64,000 nucleotides of DNA from Ensifer sp. PDNC004 (GTDB lineage: Bacteria > Pseudomonadota > Alphaproteobacteria > Rhizobiales > Rhizobiaceae). The position numbers were made by a program, and so were the translations under genes. The DNA lies in assembly GCF_016919405.1 (NCBI RefSeq), contig NZ_CP070354.1, positions 310,001 through 374,000 on the forward strand. Direction: 5' to 3'. Positions 1 to 10,926 of this stretch are shown in pieces; within the stretch, counting starts at the first letter, position 1, and every line of letters starts with the position of its first letter. The notes under the pieces were generated by a model that saw nothing but the letters and a program-made list of their open reading frames with translations, was not told the DNA's origin and searched no databases.

Positions 1-120
1 CGTCAGGCCGGACCGGACATGCGCGGAGAGCGCATTGACCGGCGGGTTGTCGATGGTAGCGACCAGAACATCGCCTTCGAGTCGGGCGGACACGCTTTCG
101 GAAAATCGGATATCGGCCAT
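1..120 (-). CDS. Enoyl-CoA hydratase / 3-hydroxyacyl-CoA dehydrogenase (FadB/FadJ-like), N-terminal part only
   Basis: Only the first 40 residues are inside the window; the gene continues past base 1. The visible stretch contains VATIDNPPVNALS, the opening beta-strand and turn of the crotonase fold as seen in multifunctional FadB/FadJ-type proteins. The ATG at 118-120 lies 11 bp after the stop of the RidA gene, so it is the last visible gene of the leftward 2-aminobenzoyl-CoA operon. A role in hydrating and oxidising CoA intermediates after ring reduction is inferred. Whether the C-terminal dehydrogenase domain exists cannot be seen. Confidence 0.75.
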   Translation of the reverse strand, partial: MADIRFSESVSARLEGDVLVATIDNPPVNALSAHVRSGLT

Positions 121-131
121 GCTGCCAAACC

Positions 132-527
132 TCAATCGGGGACGACGGCGGTGGCCTGGATCTCGATCTTGGCGCGGTCCTCGACGAGCGACACCACCTG
201 CATCGCCGCCATCGCCGGGAAATGCCGGCCGATGGTCTCGCGATAGGCCTGGCCGATGCCGCGCAGATTGCCGACATATTCCTGCTTGTCGGTGAAGTAC
301 CAGGTCATGGTGGTGATGTGCTGCGGCTCGGCGCCGCCGGCTGCAAGCACGGCAACGACGTTCTTCAGGGTCTGGCGCACCTGCTCGACGAAATCGTCGG
401 TCTCGAACTCGGACTGCGCATTCCAGCCGATCTGGCCGCCGACGAAGACAGTGCGGCCCTTGGCCGAAACGCCGTTGGAATAGCCGATGGGCTTTGCCCA
501 GCCTTCAGGTTGCAGGATGGTGTGCAT
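132..527 (-). CDS. RidA/YjgF/UK114 family enamine/imine deaminase
   Basis: This 131-residue protein has the length and fold pattern of the Rid superfamily (trimeric cytosolic enzymes that hydrolyse enamines/imines to ketones plus ammonia). Visible marks are FVGGQIGW near residue 30 and the C-terminal strand KIEIQATAVV. In an ungapped comparison with the canonical RidA end, the position of the catalytic Arg is occupied by Leu (in VVSLVEDRAKIEI), so it may belong to a divergent Rid subgroup. Its start lies 23 bp inside the thioesterase gene, so the two are probably translationally coupled. The monooxygenase/reductase of this operon makes an enamine-type product, so a deaminase here makes chemical sense; that link is inference. 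Confidence 0.85.
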   Translation of the reverse strand: MHTILQPEGWAKPIGYSNGVSAKGRTVFVGGQIGWNAQSEFETDDFVEQVRQTLKNVVAVLAAGGAEPQHITTMTWYFTDKQEYVGNLRGIGQAYRETIGRHFPAMAAMQVVSLVEDRAKIEIQATAVVPD

Positions 528-933
528 CGGTCGTCTCCAGATGTTGTGTCAGCGCGGCGCGGATATCGTCCGGCCAGGCAAAAGAAGCGTGCGTGTCGAG
601 CGAGGTGGCAACGACCCGCTGTTTTGCTGTCCAGAGCACGGTGCCTTTCGCCGAGACCGTGTGCTCCATGTCGAGCGATGAGCGGCCGATGCCCGCGACC
701 TTGAGCGCGAAATCCAGTTCGTCGCCCTGGAAGCCCGGGCGAGAGAAAGTGAGATCGAGGCGCACCGTCGGCACGCCGATCCGCCGCTCGTCGTTCATGG
801 CCTTCCAGGGAAAGCCGAGAGACGCAAAGAAGTCCTCCGTCACCCCGACGAGAATGTTGAGGTAAGACGGGAAATAGGCGATCCCCGAGGGGTCGCAATC
901 TCCGAAGCGCAGCGGTCTCCTGGTCCTGAACAT
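505..933 (-). CDS. Acyl-CoA thioesterase, 4-hydroxybenzoyl-CoA thioesterase (hot-dog) family
   Basis: 142 residues, normal for a single hot-dog domain. The motif FGDCDPSGIAYFPSY at residues 10-24 matches the 4-hydroxybenzoyl-CoA thioesterase active site, with Asp14 in the place of the catalytic Asp. It hydrolyses acyl- or aroyl-CoA thioesters in the cytoplasm. In a 2-aminobenzoyl-CoA operon it may release trapped CoA esters as a safety valve; that role is inferred. It starts 12 bp after the glutaryl-CoA dehydrogenase stop and overlaps ridA by 23 bp. Confidence 0.88.
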   Translation of the reverse strand: MFRTRRPLRFGDCDPSGIAYFPSYLNILVGVTEDFFASLGFPWKAMNDERRIGVPTVRLDLTFSRPGFQGDELDFALKVAGIGRSSLDMEHTVSAKGTVLWTAKQRVVATSLDTHASFAWPDDIRAALTQHLETTDAHHPAT

Positions 934-945
934 TTGTGCCGGACC

Positions 946-2133
946 TCAGTTCGCAAAGGCGGCAATGCCGGTGATGGCACGGCCGAGTATCAGCGCATGG
1001 ATGTCGTGGGTGCCCTCATAGGTGTTGACCACTTCGAGATTGACGAGATGGCGAGCGACAGGAAACTCGTCCGAAATGCCGTTGCCGCCGAGCATGTCGC
1101 GCGCCGCTCGGGCGATCTCCAGCGCCTTGCCGCAGGAGTTGCGCTTGAGGATCGAGGTCAACTCGACCGGCGGATTGCCTTCATCCTTCATGCGCCCGAG
1201 GCGCAGGCAGCCCTGCAGGCCAAGAGCGATCTCGGTTGCCATGTCCGCGAGTTTCTTCTGGATCAGTTGGTTGGCGGCGAGCGGCCGGCCGAACTGCTTG
1301 CGGTCGATCACGTATTGCCGCGCCGTCTCGTAGCAGGACTCGGCTGCACCGAGTGCGCCCCAGGCGATGCCGAAGCGCGCGGAGTTGAGGCAGGTGAAGG
1401 GGCCCTTCAGGCCGGTCACATCAGGAAGCATGTTTTCGTCCGGAACGAAGACCTCGTCCATGACGATCTGGCCGGTGATCGAGGCTCGCAGGCCCACCTT
1501 GCCATGGATCGCCGGGGCGCTCAGACCCTTCCAGCCCTTTTCGAGAATGAAGCCGCGGATCAGACCATCCGATGTCTTTGCCCAGACGACGAAGACATCG
1601 GCGATCGGCGCATTGGAGATCCAGGTCTTGGAACCCGACAGCAGATAGCCGCCATCGACCTTGCTAGCCTTCGTGATCATGGATCCGGGATCGGAACCAT
1701 GGTCCGGTTCGGTGAGGCCGAAGCAGCCGACTTTGGTGCCGGCAATCAGTCCCGGCAGATATTTACGCTTCTGCGCTTCGCTGCCGAAGGTGTAGATCGG
1801 CACGATGACGAGCGAAGACTGCACGCTCATCATCGAGCGGTAGCCGCTGTCGATGCGCTCGACCTCGCGGGCGATCAGGCCGTAAGAAACGTAGTTGAGG
1901 CCGGCGCCGCCGTATTCCTCCGACACCATCGGACCCAGCAGGCCAAGCTCGCCCATCTCGGCGAAGATCGACGGATCGGTCTTTTCGTGGCGGAACGCCT
2001 CCTGGACGCGCGGGGCTAACCGGTCTTCGGCATAGCTTTGCGCGGTGTGCCGCACCATGCGTTCCTCTTCGCTCAACTGCCCATCCAGGTTGAACGGATC
2101 CTGCCAGTCGAATGACGCCTTCGAACCATGCAT
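946..2133 (-). CDS. gcdH: Glutaryl-CoA dehydrogenase
   Basis: FAD enzyme oxidising and decarboxylating glutaryl-CoA to crotonyl-CoA. The 395 residues match the family length. The signature [19 protein letters not shown] is typical of GcdH, with the catalytic base at about Glu373. [13 protein letters not shown] near residue 98 carries the Arg (about Arg99) that binds the glutaryl carboxylate in characterised enzymes. ATGs occur at 2142 and 2133; the GAGGGG ribosome site touches the first and is 9 nt from the second, so 2133 is preferred. Its place in this operon suggests that ring carbons of anthranilate leave as glutaryl-CoA (inference). Confidence 0.92.
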   Translation of the reverse strand: MHGSKASFDWQDPFNLDGQLSEEERMVRHTAQSYAEDRLAPRVQEAFRHEKTDPSIFAEMGELGLLGPMVSEEYGGAGLNYVSYGLIAREVERIDSGYRSMMSVQSSLVIVPIYTFGSEAQKRKYLPGLIAGTKVGCFGLTEPDHGSDPGSMITKASKVDGGYLLSGSKTWISNAPIADVFVVWAKTSDGLIRGFILEKGWKGLSAPAIHGKVGLRASITGQIVMDEVFVPDENMLPDVTGLKGPFTCLNSARFGIAWGALGAAESCYETARQYVIDRKQFGRPLAANQLIQKKLADMATEIALGLQGCLRLGRMKDEGNPPVELTSILKRNSCGKALEIARAARDMLGGNGISDEFPVARHLVNLEVVNTYEGTHDIHALILGRAITGIAAFAN

Positions 2134-2149
2134 GTTCGACATCCCCTCG

Positions 2150-3346
2150 TTATCGTCCCGTGCCCTTCATCAGCTCGCGGCCGATGATGAGTTTTTGAAC
2201 TTCGGTCGCGCCCTCGTAGATCCTGAGCGCGCGGATCTCGCGATAGAGCCGCTCGGTGATCTCGCCGACTTGCACGCCGCGGCCACCGAAGAGCTGCAGC
2301 GCTTGGTCGATCACCCATTGCGCGTTCTCTGTCGCCGTCATCTTCGCCATTGCCGCTTCGCGCGTCGTCGGCCGCTTCTGCACGTCGCGCTGCCAGGCGG
2401 TGCGGCCGGTCAGCAGCGCTGCCGCGTCAATCGCGGTCGCCATCTCGCCGAGCGTGCTTTGCGCCGTCGGCAGGTCGGCAAGCGTCGCGCCAAACATCTT
2501 GCGGTTTTTCGCGTGCGCCACCGCCTCGTCGAGCGCGCGGCGGGCAAAGCCGATTGCGGCGGCAGCCACGGAGGGGCGGAAGATGTCGAGTGTGCGCATG
2601 GCGATCTTGAAGCCTTCGCCAGGCGTGCCCAAAAGCTGTGAGGCTGGGATGCGGCAATCGTCGAAGCGAAGCCGGGCAAGCGGATGCGGCGCGATCGTCT
2701 CGATGCGCTCGGCGATCGTGGAGCCCGGCGTATCGGCAAAGACCACGAAGGCCGAAATGCCGCGCGTGCCGGGCGCCTCGCCGGTGCGGGCAAAGACAGT
2801 ATAGACGTCGGCGATACCGCCGTTCGAAATCCAGGTCTTTTCACCGTCGAGCACGAAGTGATCGCCGTCGCGGCGCGCGGCGCATGCCATCGCCGCGACA
2901 TCAGAGCCGGCCTCGGGCTCGGAAAGCGCAAAGGCGGAGATCCATTCGCCGCGGGCGACCTTGGGCAGGACAGCCTGCTTCAATGCCTCGGAGCCGGACA
3001 GGCTGATTGCGCCGGTCCCGAGCCCCTGCATGGCAAAGGAGAAGTCGGCAAGGCCGTCCGCATAGGCAAGCGTCTCGCGGATGAGGCAGAGCGACCGGCT
3101 GTCGATCTCTTCGCTGGCGCCGCCAAAGGCTTTCGGCACACAATGGCGAAGCACGCCGGCGGCACCGAGGGCGGCCACCAGTTGCTTGCAGGCCGCATCG
3201 ACGGTCGCGTGATCGATGTCGCCGAGGCCGCCACGAGAAATGAAGCCATCCAGTTCGGCTCTAAGCGCACGATGGCTGTCGTCGAAGAACGGCCAGTCGA
3301 GGTGGTCGCGGGTCGGCGGGCGCGAGGCCGTCTCATGGGAACCCAT
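2150..3346 (-). CDS. Acyl-CoA dehydrogenase family protein
   Basis: 398 residues with the full acyl-CoA dehydrogenase layout. The motif [12 protein letters not shown] lies in the FAD/substrate beta domain. [20 protein letters not shown] follows it. The C-terminal [18 protein letters not shown] carries the expected catalytic Glu378. The start ATG at 3346 has AAGGGGAA in front and lies 2 bp after the enoyl-CoA hydratase stop. It is distinct from the neighbouring glutaryl-CoA dehydrogenase and probably desaturates a cyclic or dicarboxylic CoA intermediate of the 2-aminobenzoyl-CoA route; the substrate is not known. Confidence 0.88.
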   Translation of the reverse strand: MGSHETASRPPTRDHLDWPFFDDSHRALRAELDGFISRGGLGDIDHATVDAACKQLVAALGAAGVLRHCVPKAFGGASEEIDSRSLCLIRETLAYADGLADFSFAMQGLGTGAISLSGSEALKQAVLPKVARGEWISAFALSEPEAGSDVAAMACAARRDGDHFVLDGEKTWISNGGIADVYTVFARTGEAPGTRGISAFVVFADTPGSTIAERIETIAPHPLARLRFDDCRIPASQLLGTPGEGFKIAMRTLDIFRPSVAAAAIGFARRALDEAVAHAKNRKMFGATLADLPTAQSTLGEMATAIDAAALLTGRTAWQRDVQKRPTTREAAMAKMTATENAQWVIDQALQLFGGRGVQVGEITERLYREIRALRIYEGATEVQKLIIGRELMKGTGR

Positions 3347-3348
3347 GC

Positions 3349-4191
3349 TCAGTTCCCCTTGAATTCCGGCTTCGCCTTGGTGGCAAAGGCCTCGAAGGCC
3401 CGGCGGAAGTCGCCGGTCGCCATGCAGATCGCCTGCGCCTGCGCTTCCGCCTCGATCAATTGGTCGATGCCCATCGCCCATTCCTGGTCGAGCATCTTCT
3501 TGGTCATCGCATGGGCAAACCAGGGACCGTCGGCGATATTGCGTGCGAATTTCTGCGCTTCGGCAAGCAGCGACGGACGCTCGTGCAGGGCGTTGTAGAA
3601 GCCCCAGGCATTGCCCTCCGTCGCGGTCATGACGCGGCCGGTGAAGAGCAGTTCGGCGGCGCGGCCCTGGCCGATGATGCGGGGAAGAATGCCGCAGGCG
3701 CCCATGTCAGCCCCCGCCAGCCCGACGCGGGTAAAGAGAAAGGCCGTCTTCGCCTCCGGCGTTGCCACGCGGAAGTCCGACGCCATGGCCAGAATGGCGC
3801 CAGCGCCAGCGCAGATGCCGTCGACCGCTGCTATGACCGGTTGCGGGCAGGCGCGGATCTGGCGCACCAGTTCGCCGGTCATGCGGGTGAAATCCAGAAG
3901 ATCGGGCATCGGCATGCGCGTCAGGGGCTCGATGATCTCGAAGACGTCGCCGCCGGAGGAAAAGTTGTCGCCGGCACCGGTCAGCACCACGGCGCGCACG
4001 TCGCTGGCGCGGGCAAGCGAGCGGAAAAGATCGCAGAGCTCTTCGTAGCTTTCGAAGGTCAGCGGGTTTTTCTTTTCCGGACGGTTCAGGGTGATCGTGG
4101 CGACCCGCCCGTCGGCATCCGTCTCGAACAGGAAGTGCTTGGCCTTGTGGTCTTTGAAGGCGCGCTTCTTGGCCTGCATCGGATTTGTCAT
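3349..4191 (-). CDS. Enoyl-CoA hydratase/isomerase family protein
   Basis: 280-residue crotonase-fold protein. [10 protein letters not shown] forms the first half of the oxyanion hole. [20 protein letters not shown] holds the second oxyanion segment. The family hydrates, isomerises or hydrolyses enoyl-/oxo-acyl-CoA, so this gene is a candidate for ring-opening or hydration after reduction of 2-aminobenzoyl-CoA. The ATG at 4191 lies 2 bp after the SDR stop, giving a tight operon. A longer open frame upstream runs inside the SDR gene and is not used as the start. Confidence 0.88.
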   Translation of the reverse strand: MTNPMQAKKRAFKDHKAKHFLFETDADGRVATITLNRPEKKNPLTFESYEELCDLFRSLARASDVRAVVLTGAGDNFSSGGDVFEIIEPLTRMPMPDLLDFTRMTGELVRQIRACPQPVIAAVDGICAGAGAILAMASDFRVATPEAKTAFLFTRVGLAGADMGACGILPRIIGQGRAAELLFTGRVMTATEGNAWGFYNALHERPSLLAEAQKFARNIADGPWFAHAMTKKMLDQEWAMGIDQLIEAEAQAQAICMATGDFRRAFEAFATKAKPEFKGN

Positions 4192-4193
4192 CT

Positions 4194-4966
4194 CTATCCT
4201 CCGAGAACTTCGCCGCCGGCGACGGCAACAGCCTGGCCGGTGATTGCGGTCGCTCGCTCCGACGCCAGCCAGGAGACGGTGTGGGCGACTTCTTCCGGCG
4301 TCACCAGACGGCCCTGCGGATTGGAGCGGGCAAGGCTGGCGCGTGCTTCCTCGCGCGAGCGGCCGGTCTTTTCGCTGATCGTATCGAGCGCGCCGTCGAT
4401 CAGCGGTGTGTCGGTAAAGCCGGGGCAGACGGCGTTCACGGTGACGTCGGTGCGGGCAAGCTCGAGCGCCAGCGCACGCGTCAGGCCGACGACGCCGTGC
4501 TTCGACGCGCAATAGGCCGACACATAGGCATAGCCGGTGAGGCCCGCGGTGCTCGCGACGTTGACGATCCGGCCGTTGCCGGCCCGCCGCACGGAGGCAA
4601 GCGCTGCCTGCGTCACCAGATAGACCCCGGTGAGGTTGATGGAAAGCACCCGCTGCCAAAGCGCGAAGTCGGTCTTTTCAAACGGTGCCGAGGGCGCTTC
4701 GCCTGCGCAGTTGACGAGAACAGCGATGTCTCCGGCTTCAGCAATTGCGGCGGCAATGCCTTGCTCGACTGCCTCCGGATTGGTCACATCGAAGCCGGCA
4801 CGGACAAGGGCCTGTCCGCCGGCCGCAAGGATTTCGTCCCGCACGGCTTCAAGTGGTGCTGCGCGCCGGCCGGCGAGGCTGACGACATGGCCGTCTGCGG
4901 CCAGTGCCAGCGCGATCGCCTTGCCAATGCCGCTGCCGGCACCCGTGACGAGGGCGTGCCTCTTGC

Positions 4967-4970
<4 letters not shown>
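4194..4970 (-). CDS. Short-chain dehydrogenase/reductase (3-hydroxyacyl-CoA dehydrogenase type)
   Basis: 258 residues, a classical [11 protein letters not shown] at residues 9-16 binds NAD(P). NCAGEA near residue 88 stabilises the fold. Asn112, Ser140, Tyr153 and Lys157 (in YCASK) make the catalytic tetrad. It probably interconverts keto and hydroxy groups of the alicyclic CoA intermediates. Its start overlaps the stop of the upstream monooxygenase/reductase by 4 bp (ATGA), a sign of coupled translation. Confidence 0.9.
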
Positions 4971-7288
<2,318 letters not shown>

Positions 7289-7387
7289 GTCGTTCTCCTC
7301 CCGAGTTCCGGCTGCGCGCGTCACCGTCGAGCTGGCGCAAGCGGCCATGCCGGACTGTTGCAAGCAGGGTGGACTCGTTCCGGAGAA

Positions 7388-7409
7388 ATTTCAAGCTTAA
7401 AATTGTTTT
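7388..7409. promoter_or_regulatory. Candidate MarR operator, copy 1, before the 2-aminobenzoyl-CoA operon
   Basis: An AT-rich stretch beginning ATTTCAAGCTTAAAATTG lies in the 235-bp gap between marR and the monooxygenase/reductase gene. The same 22-nt block recurs at 21515 with 19 of 22 identical bases, in the promoter of the CoA ligase. Such conservation between two functionally linked promoters suggests a shared operator, most likely for the adjacent MarR protein. Binding is inferred. Confidence 0.5.
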
Positions 7410-7523
7410 GAGCAGACGGGACGCCGACGCCGGCTTTTGCAGCGCAGGCGAGCGCTGTCGCATCGCTTCAAGGCCGGTGCGGCAAAAGGCAAGGGAGGAC
7501 AGGAAGGGCCGAGGCGCGCGGCC

Positions 7524-8048
7524 TCAGGAGTTTCGGCCAAGCGAGGCGATGATCGACCGCTTGAGCGTGGCAAGCTCATCCATCAGCACGCCGCCGTCCT
7601 TGGCCGGAAGGCCGGCGAACAGGTCCGAGATCCAATCGGCATGCCTTGCCGCCATCTTCTCGAATTCGGCGCGGCCGAAGGGGGTAAGGGCGATGATCTG
7701 AACACGCCGATCGGTCGGAAGCGTCGTACGGTTGATGTGGCCGCTCTCGGTCAGCCGCTCCACCAGCACCGTAATGTTGCCGGGCGAGACCATCATGCGC
7801 TTGGAGACCTCGCCAAGCACCATGCCGTCAGGCGCGCGCTCGAGCTGGGCCATCAGGTCGAAACGCGGCAAGGTCGAATCGAATTCTTCCCGCAGCCGCC
7901 GACGGATTTCGCTTTCGACCAGCGTCGAACAGGTCAGAAGACGCAGCCATAGCCTGAGCTCTGCGCGGTGATCGCCCGGAGCCTCGAGCGCCTTGGTCTC
8001 GCCATCCACCCATTCCGGCGAGGTGTCGAACTTGTCTTCACCCATCAT
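7524..8048 (-). CDS. MarR family transcriptional regulator
   Basis: About 174 residues with a central winged helix. The recognition segment is GEVSKRMMVSPGNITVLVERL and the wing is TTLPTDRRVQIIALTPFG. MarR proteins of this kind repress aromatic-degradation operons and are released by aromatic acids or their CoA esters. The gene sits directly upstream of the 2-aminobenzoyl-CoA operon on the same strand. Possible starts are ATG 8048 and 8045 and a TTG at 8054; GGAAG precedes them at a loose distance, so the exact start is uncertain. Confidence 0.88.
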   Translation of the reverse strand: MMGEDKFDTSPEWVDGETKALEAPGDHRAELRLWLRLLTCSTLVESEIRRRLREEFDSTLPRFDLMAQLERAPDGMVLGEVSKRMMVSPGNITVLVERLTESGHINRTTLPTDRRVQIIALTPFGRAEFEKMAARHADWISDLFAGLPAKDGGVLMDELATLKRSIIASLGRNS

Positions 8049-8148
8049 TCCCAACGTCCGCTTCCAACCCTGCGCCGCAAATCAGCGGCTCTTTCGTTTT
8101 TCTGCTTTTAGAGAGGTAAGCAGGTCTTGGACAGGTTGTCACGGGCCG

Positions 8149-8922
8149 TCATTTGGACGCAAGGCCGGGCACTGCCTGGGCGAGCAATGGCGACGCGCGA
8201 CCGCCATCTTCGGACTGGACATAGACGTTGACGGTAAAGCCGATGTGCTCGGCCATCAGGATGCGGGCACGCTCGATATCGCGATCGAGTGCTGCCTCCA
8301 TCAGCTCGGTATGGTGCTCGATAGCCATGGCGTCCTCAAGCGCCGCAACGGCCTCCTCGTAGCCTGCACTCATACCGGCAGCAGCCCGCATCGTCGGCGC
8401 CAGGCTTAAGAAGCGGTGGTGACGGCGAAGCTGGTCGGAGATCGTTGCCTGAAACCGCGTGAGCCAGCGCGATCTTGCAGCGCTGATTAGAGCCGTATGA
8501 AAGCCGGCATGTTTTTCGTCCCACTCGTCGACTTCCCTCTCGGAGAAGCGCTCGACGGAAACCTTGCAGCGCGACAGCCGATAGTGTGCCGTGACCACGG
8601 CGGATTCCCAGGCGCTGTCGCCGTTCTCGATCGATTCGATGAGCAGCGGCAGTTCGACGGCAAGGCGGGCGCGGGTGAGGTCGTCGAGTTCTTCGCGTGA
8701 CACCGGAGCAACGGCAAAGCCGCGATTGCTGATGGCCGTCACCAGCCCTTCCGCCTCCAGCCGTGAGAGGGCCTCGCGAAGCGGCGTCCAGCCGATGCCG
8801 TAGCTTTCGCGCAGCGTGCTCAGCTTCATCGGCGCGCCCGGCTTCAGCCGCGTCGCAAGGATGTCGCGGCGCAGCAGCCGGTAGGCCGATTCCGTCTTGG
8901 TCGACTGTTCTTGGTCTTGCAT
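8149..8922 (-). CDS. GntR family regulator with FCD ligand-binding domain
   Basis: 257 residues. The N-terminal winged helix shows LKPGAPMKLSTLRESYGIGW then TPLREALSRLEAEGLV, a classic GntR signature. The C-terminal all-helical FCD domain has spaced acidic and His residues (FHTALISAA, HHTELMEAALDRD) of the metal-ligand type. It is divergent from the TrpX-type transporter and kynureninase operon, whose promoter lies in the 163-bp gap, so it probably controls that operon and itself. The start is ATG 8922 behind AAGGGAA; a GTG 21 bp upstream is less likely. Confidence 0.88.
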   Translation of the reverse strand: MQDQEQSTKTESAYRLLRRDILATRLKPGAPMKLSTLRESYGIGWTPLREALSRLEAEGLVTAISNRGFAVAPVSREELDDLTRARLAVELPLLIESIENGDSAWESAVVTAHYRLSRCKVSVERFSEREVDEWDEKHAGFHTALISAARSRWLTRFQATISDQLRRHHRFLSLAPTMRAAAGMSAGYEEAVAALEDAMAIEHHTELMEAALDRDIERARILMAEHIGFTVNVYVQSEDGGRASPLLAQAVPGLASK

Positions 8923-8957
8923 CCAAGTTCCCTTAGCGCCCACACTCGGGTTGAGGC

Positions 8958-9031
8958 AAATATATATAGTTCAGCGCCTCGAATAAAAATATATATATTA
9001 ATTTGACAAGAGGCCGGGGCGGTCCCATGAT
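8958..9031 (+). promoter_or_regulatory. AT-rich repeat region and sigma70-type promoter for the importer/kynureninase operon
   Basis: AAATATATATA occurs at 8958-8968 and again at 8987-8997, striking in a GC-rich genome. Just downstream is TTGACA at 9003-9008, 17 bp before CATGAT at 9026-9031, a good -35 with a fair -10. The GGGAGG ribosome site and ATG 9086 follow. The AT repeats overlap the likely activator/repressor zone, so they are candidate sites for the divergent GntR. Function is inferred from position. Confidence 0.5.
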
Positions 9032-9085
9032 CCGCCCAAGCCGCCGAGGAGGGCGGTAACGCTCGTCAAATTCTGGGAGGGATGT

Positions 9086-10075
9086 ATGAGCAGGCTTAAG
9101 AGCATGTGGCTTTCGGGATTGGTTGTCGCCGGCGCAATGGCATGGGGACTGGGCGCGGCTGCTGCCGATCCGATCCGCATCGGCATTGCCAATTTCGGCG
9201 AGCATCCGCAATTGAACGCGTCGATCGCCGGCTTCAAGAAGGCACTGGCCGAAAACGGCTTCGTCGAAGGCAAGGATGTCGTCTACACCGAGAGCCACAC
9301 CAATTTCGACGCCTCGCTGGTGCCGCAGATGATCGCCAAGCTGCAGGCCGAACAGCCGAAGCTGGTCTATACGATCACCACGCCGGTCTCGCAGATCGCC
9401 AAGAAGGCGCTCGCCGGCTCCGGCATTCCGGTGGTCTTCTCGGCCGTCACCGATCCGGTGGCCGCCAAGCTCGTTCCGTCCTGGGAGGCGGGCGACGACG
9501 GCATGACCGGTGCGACCGACCTTCAGGACGTGGCCGCCGTCATGGCCTTTACGCACAAGCTGCTTCCGAACGCCAAGCGTTTCGGCGTGCCCTATAATCC
9601 GGGTGAAGCGAACGACCAGGCCCTGCTCGACAAGATCAAGGAAGCGGCCCCTGCTGCAGGCTTTGAGGTTGTGGAGGTCGGCGTCGACAACGTCAACGAC
9701 ATCCAGCAGCGCATCGCCTCCTTCGCCGGCAAGGCCGACGTGATCTACACGCCCGCATCCAACCTGCTGCAGCCGGCGATCGGCGCCGTTTCGGCAGCCG
9801 CGCGCCAAGCACAGATCCCGATCGTCAACTCCGACGACGGTGCCGTGCGTGACGGCGTCGTGCCGGCAAGCTTTGCGGTCAACTACGAGCAGGTCGGCGT
9901 CAATGCCGGCAAGATCGCTGCCCAGATCCTCAAGGGTGCAGACCCGAAGACCATCGCACCGTCGCGTCCGGCCTATGAGGATCACGCACCGTTGATTTCG
10001 AAGAAGGCGGCCGCCGCCTTCGGTATCGAAGTGCCGGCAGCGCTTGCGACCGAATGCAACTGCGTGGTCGATTGA
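9086..10075 (+). CDS. TrpX/ABC_sub_bind type ABC transporter substrate-binding protein
   Basis: 329 residues with an N-terminal signal peptide ending near AAAADP (residues 1-28). The body has the two-lobed ABC_sub_bind (PF04392-like) pattern: PIRIGIANFGEHPQLN, VYTITTPVSQIAKKAL and GIPVVFSAVTDPVAAKLVPS. Members of this family include TrpX-type tryptophan/tyrosine binding proteins. It is first in an operon with its ATPase, permease and kynureninase, so tryptophan, kynurenine or a related amino acid is the likely ligand. GGGAGG precedes the ATG. Confidence 0.88.
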   Translation: MSRLKSMWLSGLVVAGAMAWGLGAAAADPIRIGIANFGEHPQLNASIAGFKKALAENGFVEGKDVVYTESHTNFDASLVPQMIAKLQAEQPKLVYTITTPVSQIAKKALAGSGIPVVFSAVTDPVAAKLVPSWEAGDDGMTGATDLQDVAAVMAFTHKLLPNAKRFGVPYNPGEANDQALLDKIKEAAPAAGFEVVEVGVDNVNDIQQRIASFAGKADVIYTPASNLLQPAIGAVSAAARQAQIPIVNSDDGAVRDGVVPASFAVNYEQVGVNAGKIAAQILKGADPKTIAPSRPAYEDHAPLISKKAAAAFGIEVPAALATECNCVVD

Positions 10076-10095
10076 TTTCCGTCTTGTCTCTTCAG

Positions 10096-10118
10096 TGACG
10101 GCGCCCCAAGCGCCGTCA
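10096..10118 (+). terminator. Perfect hairpin between binding protein and ATPase genes
   Basis: TGACGGCGC and GCGCCGTCA form a 9-bp stem with a 5-nt loop, followed by TTTCAT. The weak T-tract suggests partial termination or mRNA stabilisation, which would raise binding-protein output over the membrane components. Confidence 0.5.
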
Positions 10119-10141
10119 TTTCATAAGTTAAGGGGGAGCCA

Positions 10142-10921
10142 ATGCTGGAAATCAGATCGGCCCGTAAAGTCTTCTACAAGGGGCAGCCGGACGAAAAGGT
10201 CGCGCTCGACGGCCTCAATCTCAGCCTTGCCACAGGCGAATTCGGCGTCGTTATCGGTTCCAACGGCGCCGGCAAGAGCAGCATGCTCAACGCCATTTCG
10301 GGTGCATTGGTGCTCGATAGCGGCCAGATCGTCATCAACGGCGACGACGTGACCGCAACGCCCGTGCACAAGCGCGCGATGCGGCTTGCCCGCGTCTTTC
10401 AAGACCCGATGCGCGGCACCGCCGCCTCGATGACGGTGGCCGAAAACATGCTGCTTGCCGAATTACGCAGCAACAAGCGTACGCTGCGGCGCGGATTGAA
10501 TACCACACGGCTTGCCACCTACAGGGAACGCCTGTCGCTTCTGGGGCTAGGCCTCGAGAACCGTCTCGACACGCGCGTAGAGCTGCTTTCCGGCGGCCAG
10601 CGGCAATCGCTGTCCTTGATCATGGCGGTCGGCGGCGAGCCGGAACTGCTGCTGCTCGACGAACACACCGCAGCGCTTGATCCGCGCACGGCAGATATCG
10701 TCATGCAGGCGACGATCCGTGCGGTCGAAGCCTTGAAGCTGACGACGCTGATGGTGACGCACAACATGCAGCATGCCGTCGACTTCGGTCACAAGGTCAT
10801 CATGCTCGATGCCGGGCGCGTGCGCCTCGAGATCGATGGCAAGGAAAAGGCGCAGACGACCGTGCCGGATCTGATCGGCCACTTCTCCGTCAAAACCGAC
10901 CGCATGTTCCTGGCGAGCTGA
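10142..10921 (+). CDS. ABC transporter ATP-binding protein (partner of the TrpX-type binding protein)
   Basis: 259 residues. Walker A is GSNGAGKSS near residue 39, the signature is LSGGQRQSLSL, and Walker B is ELLLLDEHTAALD, followed by the switch His in MVTHNMQHA. The protein powers the importer whose permease starts 5 bp downstream. The signature motif and HTAALD Walker B variant are typical of the ATPases that accompany ABC_sub_bind transporters. Confidence 0.9.
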   Translation: MLEIRSARKVFYKGQPDEKVALDGLNLSLATGEFGVVIGSNGAGKSSMLNAISGALVLDSGQIVINGDDVTATPVHKRAMRLARVFQDPMRGTAASMTVAENMLLAELRSNKRTLRRGLNTTRLATYRERLSLLGLGLENRLDTRVELLSGGQRQSLSLIMAVGGEPELLLLDEHTAALDPRTADIVMQATIRAVEALKLTTLMVTHNMQHAVDFGHKVIMLDAGRVRLEIDGKEKAQTTVPDLIGHFSVKTDRMFLAS

Positions 10922-10926
10922 CGATC

